Of a stretch of 64,000 nt of DNA, positions 24,721 through 36,522 are shown piece after piece. Each line of letters starts with the position of its first letter. Position 1 is the stretch's first letter. Source of the stretch: Catonia carolina (Eukaryota; Arthropoda; Insecta; Hemiptera; Achilidae); contig JAQMRL010000001.1 of assembly GCA_035578175.1 (NCBI GenBank), positions 52,351,553 through 52,415,552 of the forward strand. Reading direction: 5' to 3'. The position numbers were made by a program, and so were the translations under genes. The notes beneath the pieces were generated by a model. The model had not been told where the DNA came from and searched no databases. It saw nothing but the letters and a program-made list of their open reading frames with translations.

Positions 24721-25865
24721 GAATCGCCCTATCCCACCGTAAATGAATCCTGTCCCAATCTAATAAAATTAAAATACCTATTTCCTGAGCTAGTGATAAA
24801 ACGGATGAATGAAAGTGAGAGAGGAGTGGTCGTCAGTGACAACGAGGGAAGAATTAGGCTACGATTTCCTTCCACGCCCCGCTGATAGTGTGCTAAATTT
24901 GAACCCTACATTTCCCTTGTATATTAACAGTTCCGAGAGAGGTGTAGGACTTTGCAGTTGTCGGATCAAGTGGCCAGGCGGCGGGTTTTTGGTTTGTAGG
25001 CAGTTACGGTCTCCTTGGAACTGGACGAGGACGCCTCAATTGAGTCCAACACTACTTCCCCATTGTAAGGGGTCGAACAGAGTTTTTCTCGCCGCGTCGG
25101 TTACAAAAAATAAAAGAAGAAAGTGACCTTTTAGAAATAAATGTATAGTAAATAAAAAAGCATTGTAATAAATAACTTAATTAATTATGACCAAATTGAT
25201 GAAGTAATGAGTTTAGCCCTTCGATGTGTTTTGCTATAGAAATTATTATGCTGGGGAAAAACACTCCTTCAGCGTTTTGCCGTAATACGCTAAGTGAACT
25301 GTCTAACAACCATTATTATAGATTTTCAAATTTTCTCTTATCAGTGAATTTACATAAAAACATAACAACAAACCATTGTCTGGACAACCAGAAAACCAGC
25401 CTCTCCCTTCTAGATTGACGTTTCCCTGAGAGGATTCCAGATGCTGGTAAAAATAACCACTTTGCAAAAGAGATGTGTAGTTTTCTATAAAACTAATGGT
25501 AAACGAAAGATTCTTCATACTGGTGTCCTAACTGTGAAGCTGGCCAGTGCATTGTTATATTGTAGGATCTATTGAACTAAAAAAAAATTTCAGCTAACGT
25601 TTGTATAGATATCATAGGCATAAATAAAATTGAATGAACGCTCAAATAAGCATGTTTTTGTACTTTTCTTTAAAATAACCCACGCAGATTGGGATCATAC
25701 TTAGGCCTACCTGCACAACACTATAACAGGTTAAGGTAGTGTTTAGGCTTATCAGTTTTAACTTAAAACACCCACCCTATAATCTCTTTTTTGGAGAATC
25801 CTGGATGAGGTTTACCAGAAAAAAGAACAAAAATCGAATGGTCAACTTATAATTAAATAAAGATT

Positions 25866-25944
25866 CGTCCAAAGATTATTAAGAAAAATGGCAAAAGTAA
25901 AATGAGAGCGTGTATTTAAATAGTTCAAACAGGAAAAGCCGCAT
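25866..25944 (+). repeat. 79-bp perfect direct repeat, left copy
   Basis: Identical to 26466-26544. It begins CGTCCAAAGATTATTAAG and ends GGAAAAGCCGCAT. Confidence 0.97.
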
Positions 25945-26020
25945 CGTTATCATTTAGAGTATACGAAATTTGTTTCCAATTTATTTTTTAAAATTAAATT
26001 TATTACAGTTTATTATCTGA

Positions 26021-26395
26021 TGTTGTTTAGGTCAGCAGCCGAAAAGCTGGTTGAACTTTTAGAGGCATTACTAAGTAAAACTAGAAGTGAGGTGGTTTAC
26101 CATGCGTTCCTCACTGAATGGAAAGTATGCTTATCAGCATGCCAGCACCTCTGAAAAGCATCTACTTTCCACCCTGCAAATGACACCTTCACACAATTCA
26201 TCACAGGATCTAGCTGTATAATGAAATTTATTACTCTCAGAGGAGATAACTCTGATTAGTGTCTTTTACACCTCTACCTCTTCTATTCTTAAATGCTTCA
26301 TGCATATAATTGGCTGATCGTGTGAAAAGAAACAGAACTATTTTTGTAGCACTGAATTTAACAGATCGAGTGCAAATAGTTTAACATTCCACCTG
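26021..26395 (+). repeat. 340-bp SINE-like repeat, copy C
   Basis: It begins TGTTGTTTAGGTCAGCAGCC and includes AGAGGAGATAACTCTGATTAG and AAGAAACAGAACTATTTTTG (first 20 bases of each considered). It lies wholly between the two 79-bp direct repeats. Confidence 0.85.
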
Positions 26396-26465
26396 CCTGT
26401 TATGGGCAAATATTATATGATATGTACTAAAAATTTAATGTACGCCTGCTTTGTTATTGTACGTC

Positions 26466-26544
26466 CGTCCAAAGATTATTAAGAAAAATGGCAAAAGTAA
26501 AATGAGAGCGTGTATTTAAATAGTTCAAACAGGAAAAGCCGCAT
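26466..26544 (+). repeat. 79-bp perfect direct repeat, right copy
   Basis: Identical to 25866-25944, offset exactly 600 bases. Confidence 0.97.
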
Positions 26545-26733
26545 TATCGATTTTAATAAACATACACTGTTGAGCTTTATATTTTAGTGTTTTGTATTCT
26601 TCTGTAATACAACATTACTAACTTAAAGTACTTTTTTACTTCTTCCCTAAATACGTACTTTTTATATCGTACTTTGTTGGAAGTTTGAACAGCAAAACTC
26701 TACAATATCAGTAAACGTGTCTAGTCAACTGAC

Positions 26734-27210
26734 GTGTGCGCTGTGCTGATTTTACTCTGCAACAACCTACCAGTTAGCTACTACATTGGAAGTAGCAATT
26801 TTGGTAACTTAACTTTCAGGCAATTATTCAAAGCCCAGTCATCCGTGAATATGAAGGAAGGCGAGTCTGGTTTTGACGAGAAAAGATCAAGAGAATCGTT
26901 GTACAAAATAAATACCGCTTCCAAGAGTTTTCAAATGAAACTCCGCGTCTATAATTATTTCCCTTTGTGTGTCCGACCATGTGTAAACCCTGTTACAAAC
27001 GCGACGAGATGCGTCTTTCTTGCGGCTATCGTCTGCTCAACTTGCGAAATAATTTGTTTTGCAATAATTTCAACAAAAGGGGATGAAGATAACGCTTTCT
27101 CAACTGTAGAGAGTGAGCGGTTTTATCACTTGAGAACACGTCGGAACCAATCTATCTCCAGGCATTCCGATCTCAAAACGTTCAGCTACAACCCGATGCT
27201 CTTTTACTAA
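26734..27210 (+). CDS. Unrecognised open frame, 158 codons, doubtful
   Basis: This is the longest open frame outside recognised mobile elements. It has a Cys-rich hydrophobic stretch (residues about 75-110, including CVFLAAIVCSTCEIICFAII) that could span a membrane once, and a basic C-terminal third (RTRRNQSISRHSD). I recognise no family. No splice or promoter context supports it, and chance is a fair explanation. Confidence 0.15.
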   Translation: MCAVLILLCNNLPVSYYIGSSNFGNLTFRQLFKAQSSVNMKEGESGFDEKRSRESLYKINTASKSFQMKLRVYNYFPLCVRPCVNPVTNATRCVFLAAIVCSTCEIICFAIISTKGDEDNAFSTVESERFYHLRTRRNQSISRHSDLKTFSYNPMLFY

Positions 27211-27468
27211 TGTTCTAAAAAAATTTAATAAACTTTTACAAAGTCATGAAATGAATTTACTAAAGTAAATTCAGCTGTAAGGATATTTGCTTTTAAATTC
27301 TGATGTAATTGCAGTATGATTTTACTGAATGATTTCAACGTGATAATCTTATTTGATAATTAAACATAAAGCAAACTACAATAATTCACTATTTTGAACT
27401 GCAATATCTAAATAACGATTATCTTCGGGCTGTTTAAAAAAAAAACGTTTCTACGTATTTTTCTGATA

Positions 27469-27540
27469 TGGCCCAGTGATTTGCATACTACGCTGTAAAG
27501 CAGAGGTCCCAAGTTTGATTCCCGCCTAGGGTCTAGAAAA
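27469..27540 (+). repeat. tRNA-derived SINE remnant
   Basis: It reads GGCCCAGTGATTTGCATACT as the head and GGTCCCAAGTTTGATTCCC around the B-box position. Similar in order to the copy at 360-480. Confidence 0.5.
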
Positions 27541-28599
27541 TTATTACAAGTTCAAACCCACAGTTCCTTAACCACTAATGACCAATATAAGATGTTGATA
27601 TGTTTTTAAATAAACAAAAAAAAAAAGATTATACGGCTCTAGTCAAATTGAGAAAGTATAGATGTAGCTACGTACAAAGTGAAAACTAAATAGGCTAACA
27701 TTTTTTCGTATCTTTCCTATTTCTTTAGGTAATCAAATTGGGTAATCAAATGGAAACTCCTGCAAATGAATACCGACCATATGAAATCTCTACATGGCAT
27801 ATTTATCAAGCAGTCCCCACACAGACTTTATAGAAGATGGAGTAGGCACATTTTGTAAAAATTTTAAAAATTACCCGTGGGAGTCTTATTTCTGAGTACT
27901 GTTCTCCCGTAAGCTATTTATGTAATCTTTTCACCCACCATCGCACAACGCAATCCTCTAATTTACTAATTGTACTACAAGGTACACAGTTGTAAACGTT
28001 AATAAAGTTAAAAAAAAATTTGGTAATCTATTCCTGTTTAATTCTCTACTATAAAAAATGTGTTTTTATGTCTTGGAGTAGTGGCATAAAGACGTACTGA
28101 AAGAGACCACCCGTGGTAGTTCCTTTAAGAAAACAGACAATTTATGTTTAATTCCTTCTTATTATAGGTTATAATTTAAAGTAATAACGATTGTAATTAA
28201 AAGCTATCCTTAATACTATAAGTATACTACTAGTCCAATTTCTAAAAATATGAATATGTCTATCCATTTGTTTTATTTTTTTTTTAGGTCTTGCTAATTA
28301 TGATGATATGGTATTACGGAAATGTATAATTGCTGTACATTTTCTAAGGTATGACTGTTATGAAAATATTATTTGGCATGTACTAAAAAGTTGGTGTTAT
28401 CGGATTACGTAGTCCTAAATCAAATTATTATTTACATTCAATTGACGCGTAGATTTGACAGCCATAAGATAGAAAGATTACGTAAATAATATTGTCATCA
28501 CTCCTTCTACTTCAGCCCTGGAACATATCAAATGCTGGAGAAAATGTTTCAGCTGCCGGACTCTGACGTAGTGCCATCAACGATTCTTTGTTTTTGAGT

Positions 28600-28745
28600 G
28601 ATGATGTAGTTTTAGGCTTGTGCATAGGTAATGATATGCGGTGATAAACAAGTGAGAAATACCAGATCTGACTAGAAATCGAACCCGGATCCTGTTTGAT
28701 TATAAAAGCCAGTTGCGTTGACCACTACACTAACGGGCCGCTCAA
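28600..28745 (-). repeat. tRNA-derived SINE, best preserved head
   Basis: On the minus strand GGCCCGTTAGTGTAGTGGTC contains a good A box, and GGGTTCGATTTC is the B box some 40 bases on. It resembles an Asp/Glu-type tRNA head but cannot form all stems, and a SINE body follows (to about 28600). Confidence 0.6.
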
Positions 28746-29159
28746 GAGTTTCTGACAGAGATTCTGCAAGAGACTACGAGAAGCTGTAACCACTACAATC
28801 TCAGCCATCAACTGTCATACATACGTATACGTATGTATACGGTTCCCTCAACTGTCCTCAGGACCACGGTAATCTACTTTTCTAGGAAGAGCGATAGGAA
28901 AGGCCCAACATTCAGGGCCAAGTTTCTTTTAAGGTTTCAGAACACTCATCGGTATTAGCCTATTGCCTTCCTGTGACAAAAAGAGTAAAATTAATTTTTT
29001 TTAGAAATTGGCAAACAGGATTAAGTAGATTAAAGAGGAGTAAGAGGTAAAGAGAAAGCGATTCCCCTTCAATTTAAAAATACTATACCGTCAGGCGCTC
29101 GTGTATATCAACAAGTGGAAGTAAGAGTGACGATGCCCGCCGAGAAAAGCGGACCTTTC

Positions 29160-29270
29160 ATAGAAAATGACAGCCAATGAAGTCAACTTCAACCAATCAG
29201 GGAAAACCTTATCCTCTAATCAGAGTGCGAATTTTATACGGCCCTCTCTTTGACTACAAATATGAGTACC
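29160..29270 (+). promoter_or_regulatory. CCAAT/TATA-bearing patch, possible promoter
   Basis: CCAAT occurs at 29174-29178 and 29193-29197, and TTTATA at 29233-29238. An ATG at 29262 opens 87 codons (MSTEESSSTTPQEKK...). The spacing from TATA to ATG is short for a normal 5' leader, and the frame has no recognised homology. Possibly a real promoter, possibly chance. Confidence 0.2.
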
Positions 29271-31689
29271 GAGGAATCCTCATCAACCACTCCGCAAGAA
29301 AAGAAAATGATGCCTCCGCTGGACACGAGACGCCGTGGCTACCACCTCTCGACCGTCAACGCAGCGTGTACCGTCGCGCCCGTTTCTGCCCTTACGCCCA
29401 TCTGCTTTCTCCGGCATAAAAATAACCAAACAACCCTTTTGGTCATTAATCACCGAATTATTACTGTTACGGAATGCCCTTCGTTATTGCCATCACCCGG
29501 TGATAGGATATTACAAGTGTGATATTATTTGTTGTCAGTTGTCAGTCTTTTCGTTTAATTTTACTGTTTGGTGATCGTATATATATCTTAAATTGATGTT
29601 TAATCCTAGTTTTTCTTATATGGCTAGATTGCTTTCAGTAACGCACAGTGAAGCGAATATATCTCTAAATTATATTTTTGAGGGCTACGCAGTTGTAAGG
29701 TTTTGTGCGCTTGTCATTAGGTACATAGCTATTAATAACAAAATAAAACGTTCTTATGATGTTTTTTATAGAAACGAATTCAAAAGTATTTTTAATTAAG
29801 GTTTTAATAATATGCCGAAATAAGGAAATGTAAATGAAACTTGTATATAAGTAAGAAAATGTTGACCGGGCTATGGTTAAAGAACAAATAAATACACAAT
29901 ATGGTTCAGAAGAGTTCCGTTGAGGGTGGTGCAGTAGTTGAAAAGTCAATTTGACAAACAACAAACAAAACTACCCCTTCTTATGTTTCTTTACGGCTCC
30001 ATCTTGAGAATCTTGCAAAGCTCGTCTGATCAAAGGAAAGTAGCTCTGACTATATACGTCAGGCTTGGCGTTCTCTACACATTGGAAAACGCTTTCCACT
30101 CAAACACTCCACCAACCAGCCTTTTCAATTGCTTTCATTTACACACCAATGAGCGCGAGAAAATTATTAAAGGGAGAAAAGAGTGAGAGAGACAAACGAG
30201 AATAAAGACACACACCGGTGGTGGGAGGACTAAGCGAGTACTGAATGAAATACTCATTTCAATCTGTTCAGTTCCACCTTATTTATTCATAAAAGGCTTT
30301 TTAACCGAACAGTTTTGTTTTGTGAATTTTCTTCATAAAATATTTATTGTACTTTAAATCTGACATGACATCTCGTTACTTTTAAAATTAATTAAAAATT
30401 ACTATTTCATAAACTTACAACCGAATAAGTAATAACATATTTTTTATTATTTTCACATTTTAACCTGTAATGCAATAATGTCAAGTTAAGGAAAAATGTC
30501 AAAAAGAAAGAAGTTAGCTGTATGGAGTAGGCTAACAACCGTACTTTATGTAGACCATTATTTAATATTAACTTGTTTATAGTGCTTACGTTCTACATTT
30601 TAAGGTTATCATGTAAGCCAATCAACCAAAATACAAAATATAGTAGGCGCCCGTTATACGGGACTTATTGGAAGGGGAAGGTACCAATGTCCGTTGTTGG
30701 GATAGTCCATTATATCGAATTACGAGTTCACCATTATACTAGTTATGTATAATATAAGTCACCAATCCTGTACCGTATACATTCAAGCTAGAACTTACCT
30801 ATATTACGTAACGTTTGCCCATTTTGGAAGACAGGCGAAAATACTTAATTAAAATATGGAGAGAAAATCGGGAGAACAAAATCATCTATTTTAATATTAC
30901 TTACTTGACTGTACTTATAATCATTTTTAAAACTGTCTAAAAGTTATGTGATGTAGCCTGCACACATTTTGATGTTCAGATAAATCGGTGTATGAAATTA
31001 CCAATCAACGGCGGCGTCACGAACAAAAGAAAGACGTCTTTTTATGTTGTCCTCTTCTTTTACCGCATCATCTAAAGAGTTATTTTTATTCCGTCACTTT
31101 TTCATTTATGACACTTATGTTTTACGTGAGTGACGTAGTTGAGAGGATTGGTTTAAATTTAGCAATGGGACGAGCACACCCAAGTAGCTTTTCCGCCATG
31201 ATTTGTGCTGGCCGGCTGGCACACGGTTACCAACATGACAGCATGGTAGTAGAAGCTACTGCTAAGAAGGTTTCGAAATTTTTAAACAGAGTAAATTCAT
31301 TTTTTTCGTTATACCGAAAGTTAATGAACAACAACTACATTCTTGATATTCAAGTTTTAAATGTTTTCAGAATTTAATAAAATAGTAGACAAAGTTGATA
31401 AGCGCTTTTGCTAACGTATGAAAAAAATATATAATTCTGTAGAAAAACGTAACTTTTTTTGCAATAATTTACAATGGTTTTGGTATAATTAAAGGTCAAA
31501 TTTCAATATCTTGCATTTTTTATTTACACTTATTAAGTTGCATCAATTTTCTCAGAATTTAATTTTCTACGTGTTGAATTAAAAATTGTCCCTTAAAAAC
31601 TAACAGGATAAAGGAGTTATAAAAATGGAGGAAATGATAAATAAACGGTTTTACAAACATTGGTATCCATTCACAGGTGGCAAAAAAAT
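29271..31689. other. Noncoding stretch
   Basis: Several short overlapping open frames but none with a family signature. A 129-codon frame at 30988-31377 includes VERIGLNLAMGRAHPSSF; I recognise nothing in it. Confidence 0.35.
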
Positions 31690-32410
31690 TTTAAATCTGG
31701 AGTGCAGCTGAGTCATGGTGTTGTACTTAAATCATAGCATACGTCAATGACATTGCTATAATTGAAGAATCTGAGGAAAGATTACAAAGAGGGATGTTTA
31801 CACTAAACAACATTGGTGCAGATTACAATTTGACCATATCTCCTCAATAGAATAAAGTAATGACGTTTCTAGGAAAATTCCCGGCAAGGTCAAAAATAGA
31901 AATTAAGGGTAACATTTTAGAGTGGGTATCAAACTTTAAATATTTGTGTTGTAATGAGTCTATCGCAAACAAGCAGTGCATGAAGAATAAACTAAATAGG
32001 TTTAAGAATATTTGCGGGATGATACAAAAAACATTCATGCCCAGGACTAGGAAAGAACCACATTTAAAGTTGCATAAAACAATAGCAATACTTGTGTAAC
32101 TGTATGGAAAAGAGGTGTGGGCACTTACCAAGCAGGAACAAAATAAGTTGCTTGGGGTGGAAATGAGGTTTCTGAGAGCAGAGAAGGACTGTTTCTGGGA
32201 GGATAGGCTAAGGAATGCGAAAATACTTGATGACATGAGCATTACTAGCCTAGATGAGGGAATGAAAATTCACAAGTGGTACTGTCCAGCCATTTGGAAC
32301 AGATGAGGGAGGACCGTTTGCCTCATTTAGTTTACAAGTACGAACCCACCTAGATGTTTCCCGGAACAGGTAGAGCTGCCTAATCCATGAAGTGAAGAAA
32401 AAGAAGAAGA
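31690..32410 (+). pseudogene. LINE ORF2 C-terminal remnant
   Basis: Frames with stops read VSNFKYLCCNESIANKQ, NRFKNICGMIQKTF, RKEPHLKLHKTIAILV, LYGKEVWALTKQEQNK and VEMRFLRAEKDCFWEDRLRN. This is the region behind the RT core (FKYLGC ... ALTxxxxxK ... EMxFLRS). Same group as the hAT-split relic at 22140-23260. Confidence 0.85.
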
Positions 32411-33337
32411 CCATTAGTATAATTTTTTATTGAAAATCTTATAGCATCTCACGTTTTTTTAATCGGGAAGTTGATTAAGAAAGGTCCCAAAACCTTTAAA
32501 AAGATTTTCCAATGCTTCCAATTTCCTTGTTTTTTGTAAGATTATTTTAAAGTTATTGTGACAACAGTTAAATATGTTTATGTTGTAGGAAGCCAGAGAT
32601 ATATTTTAAAATATAATTTGTTAATCTTAAACAGTTATAATGTTACTAAGTGTTACCAGAAGTTGCAAAGCTTTTCCACAAAATTTTCTAAGAAGTATGG
32701 AGCTACTTTTAAGGAATTGTTTGATATCCCTACTTAGAGGGTTGTATACCCTTGAAAAAGTTTTATATTTTCAACAAGAATTACTGTTTATAAGATTTTA
32801 CAAAGTTTAATCTACCTGTTGTTTAAAATGTCATTTAAAAATGCAATCATTACTTACAATTTAAAATAAAATTGAATGAATGTTAATTACATAGGTATCC
32901 ATTTGTTCATATTTAGACATGTAAAATAAGAACATTTTGATAATAGTAAGTTACAAATACAATAATAAAATTATGAAAAACCCCTTCTGAAAGTAATACA
33001 GATATTAGTACTGTATAGGTTATTCATGTTAGGTGCATGAGCAAATTATCACCAGTGATGTGACAATGACAGCGAAGAGGAGGGGAACATGCATACGACT
33101 CCAATTTTGTATTTGAATTACCTTGGTTCATTTCCTTTATCTTAGGAACTGCTTTAAACAATCACTCTGCTCTACTACTAGCTGGATGCAGAATTGTAAT
33201 TTATAGAAAATGCTTAGCATGGGCCATCCCAATGGTGGGAGAAAAATTTCATCTTTAGAAATATTTAACGTTGAAATAATTTTATGCCACACATACGAAG
33301 CACAAAGATATTACTGAACAAGAATCAGATATAAACA
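32411..33337. other. AT-rich noncoding stretch
   Basis: Nothing recognised. Confidence 0.5.
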
Positions 33338-34229
33338 AAAAAATCTGGTGTGAAATACTCACACAACTTGTGTGAGTAGAACATTAGACACAAACAAAAC
33401 ACTAACTTCAAATAAACCTAACCTTATTTTAATCATGATTGAAAAACACAAAATGAAAAATCAACTCAGATTGGCTTAAAAATACGTAAAATCACTCTTT
33501 CACGCTAAAATAGGCTCTGTAGAGAAAAATTCTATAAATAAAAGTTGTGGATCTTTTAATTTCCTATAAAGTTTATTATATAAACTTCTGTCGTAAAATG
33601 CATACTAAGGCTAAAATCTTAAAAAAATCTAGTTTTTACACGTTTTTGTGAGGAAAAAACAGAAAATTGCTAATTACCGCTAAACTAAGCGATAAACAAA
33701 AAAATGTTTGAAATAAAAGTTGTAGAATTTTAAATTTTCTACTACTTTTATAATACATTTTTGCGTTAAAATGCATATTAAAGTCGCAATCTTAAAAAAA
33801 CCATATTTTTACGAGAAAACAGCCTCACCAAGAATTTCAGCAGACATGGCGCCTACCCTATCCTTAGAACATAAAAAATGTAGTAAATGAGGCGATTTTT
33901 AAAAAAATCGTAGGAGCCGTTTTTGAGAAACTCGCAAAAAAGTGAAAAATTAATCGAATAAACTACAACTTCTGGTTGACCGATTTTGATGAAAATGTTC
34001 GTGTTGGGTCCTTTAGTGGTATGTAACTTAAGTTTCAAGTTCGTACGAAGTTTCATTATTGAGATATTTTGTTCACACACACAGACCAATCGCTAAAAAC
34101 ATGTTTTTTGGGTTCAGGGGGTCTGAAAACGTGTAGATCCGGTGAAAACTCGATTTCGAAAAATCGACAAGAAAACAATACTTTCTTTCCTATATATTCA
34201 TATAGGCAAGCGAAAGTAAAAATATGTTG
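33338..34229 (+). mobile_element. TIR element, copy B
   Basis: It aligns along its length with 3348-4356, including the tandem internal units and the right end GGCAAGCGAAAGT. The left end is altered (ACTTGTGTGAG in place of ACTTTCTCTTG). It lacks the long CA run. Confidence 0.75.
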
Positions 34230-36177
34230 ATAAAACATGAGTTGTCCCTGGTGCCTGGCCATCTGGTAGATATCGTTGATCACAATAGTCTCATTCTTCC
34301 AACCATTCATATAATTTATTTACATTAGTTCCAAAGTTAAATGGAATAAAGTATAGTTGAGAACAGAAAATGAATATAACCAAGTTCTTAACCCTTTATA
34401 GGGCAATACTATGGGGAAAAATATACATGTAGTAAAATGTTAAATTTTATTTTATAGGGACTTGAATAATGTATTTCTAGTGCCAGAACAGTAAGATATT
34501 TCTTTTTTTTATGTCAAGCCCTGGTAAGTATACTCTACCAAGGAATGTTTATTGAAATGGGAATTACATAATGCTTAGTGGCAAGAATACTTATTAAAAC
34601 AACTTGTAGCCCTATATAACAGAAAAATGTGTCAAATAACTTATCTTAACTTTATATTAGCATGAATGCTTGTTTCCCGTAAAAAAACTGGAATTTTCTA
34701 AGCACTGTACAAAAGTAACAACAAAAGAACATGGTAGTGTACGCTGGTATGAATCCTTATCACATTCGTGTAACTCACAAAGCAAATGGTCGCTGCCCAC
34801 TAATTTCAAAATGTGGATAGCCTACTTAACAAGAGAACATTTATAAAGCCATAAAATGCTAGTAGAGTTCAACTGCATAGCTTATTCTTAAAAAACATCA
34901 ACTTTATTGCCAGTGGTAAGTATAGGCTACCTACCACAGACCTATAAAGGGTTAATACAAGACTTAGCCAAATTACAATGTAAATCGCTTACCGGTAAAA
35001 CATTTCTTTGAGTTCATTAGCAATTACATGAAATTGTTCACTTTTTTGGCAGCCTGACTGAATAAAATCAATAATTATTTGCTTGTTATATCAAAAACTT
35101 TGATAATGATGCGATATTTCACCAGCGCCCATAAACATGATGTCAGAGTGTGCAGCGTTGTTGTGCTTCTTTACATACTGCAGTGCTTTTGAATGTAAAA
35201 TAAGCCACTTCGTTTTACATATTTATCAGTTTATTGGATTATTTTTGATATTATGTATGTTTATTTTCATAATCTGAAAATTATAAAATCCAAACATGTC
35301 CCGGTCCCAATCAATTTGGATTAACGGGGTTGTTGAGTACATATTTCTGTAAGATCAATAAATTAAATTAAATATTAATGAATGTGGGACAAGGAGAGTA
35401 AGGGTGGCAAGTATCTAATAAAAGAATTAAATCTTTATATTAAAATATTTTATTGTTTTATTTGTACAATTAATGGATATAATAATGTATAATAATAACA
35501 ACGTAGATTTTACACTATAAGTAGTTACAATTTATTTTATTTATTCTATGATAACAATTATAAAATTATAATACATTTTTTTATATTTACATTTAAAACC
35601 GTCTTTAAATTTATATTATTTTAAGTATCCTATATTTAAATTAAAATATAATTATCTGTAAATAAATTTATTCAACTAGTGAATTCAACTGAATTCACAT
35701 TCATACGTTGTTAAACCAAAAAATTTACAAAGAAAGAAAATTCACAAACATTTCTTCACTAGATCAAAAATTATTTAATAAATAATAGTATTACACGCAG
35801 TTATTAAATAATTATAAAATCATCTAATATTTTGACGACTAGACCAGCAATATATTTATTGGTAAAGATTGAAAATTATTACGTTTTTGTTATAAAAGAA
35901 AATACATTATTTGTTACAAATATTATGTAATAAATTATGCTAAATTATATAATTATGTACTTTCTCACATATACTGATAAAAAATAGAGTTCTTTTGAAT
36001 AGAAACCATTTCATTTCACTGATATGCAGTGAAAAATAAATTGTGCTTCATAGGTTGCATTGGTTTTTAATGAGAAAAAATGTAAAACCCTTAACTACTA
36101 TTTTAACAAATTTTACATTTATAATTTAAGGTTCTAACCATAAAAGATAGGTGGAATGTCAAATTTACACTATCTGT
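34230..36177. other. Very AT-rich noncoding stretch
   Basis: Nothing recognised; 35360-36100 is almost entirely A and T. Confidence 0.5.
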
Positions 36178-36522
36178 TTGTTGCAGAGCTAAAATAAATA
36201 GTTCTGTTTCTTATCACATGGTCAGCCAATTAAATGACTGAAGCATTCAAGAACAGAATAGGTTGAGATGTAAGTACACTAATCACAGTTATCTCCTGAA
36301 AGTTATGAATTTCATTGTACAGCCAGACCCTGTGGTGAATGAAGTAAAGGTGTCATTTGCAGAGTGAAAAATATGTGCTTTTCAGAGGGCCTGGCATAAG
36401 CTGATAAGCATCCTTTTCCACTCAGTGAGGAAGGCAATTGTAAACGACCTCACTCCTCGTTTTACTTAATAAAACCTCTACAGGTTCAAACCAGCCTTTC
36501 AGCTGATGACCTAAACACAATT
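36178..36522 (-). repeat. 340-bp SINE-like repeat, copy D
   Basis: The reverse complement matches copies A to C from TTGTGTTTAGGTCATCAGCT to GAAACAGAACTATTTATTTT (about full length). Confidence 0.85.

Noticed and set aside
24809..25126. 105-codon frame, GC-richer, next to a LINE relic
   Set aside because: No recognisable motif; could be LINE 3' untranslated sequence, so not called as a gene.
28600..28745. Possible functional tRNA gene
   Set aside because: A and B boxes are present but the stems do not pair into a cloverleaf; a SINE is the better explanation.
30640..30730. Sequence GTTATACGGGAC... resembling the end of a pogo-type element
   Set aside because: No matching second end or TA-bordered partner was found nearby.
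31844..32242. 132-codon frame antisense to the LINE relic
   Set aside because: It is a shadow of the plus-strand LINE frames, which carry the recognisable motifs.
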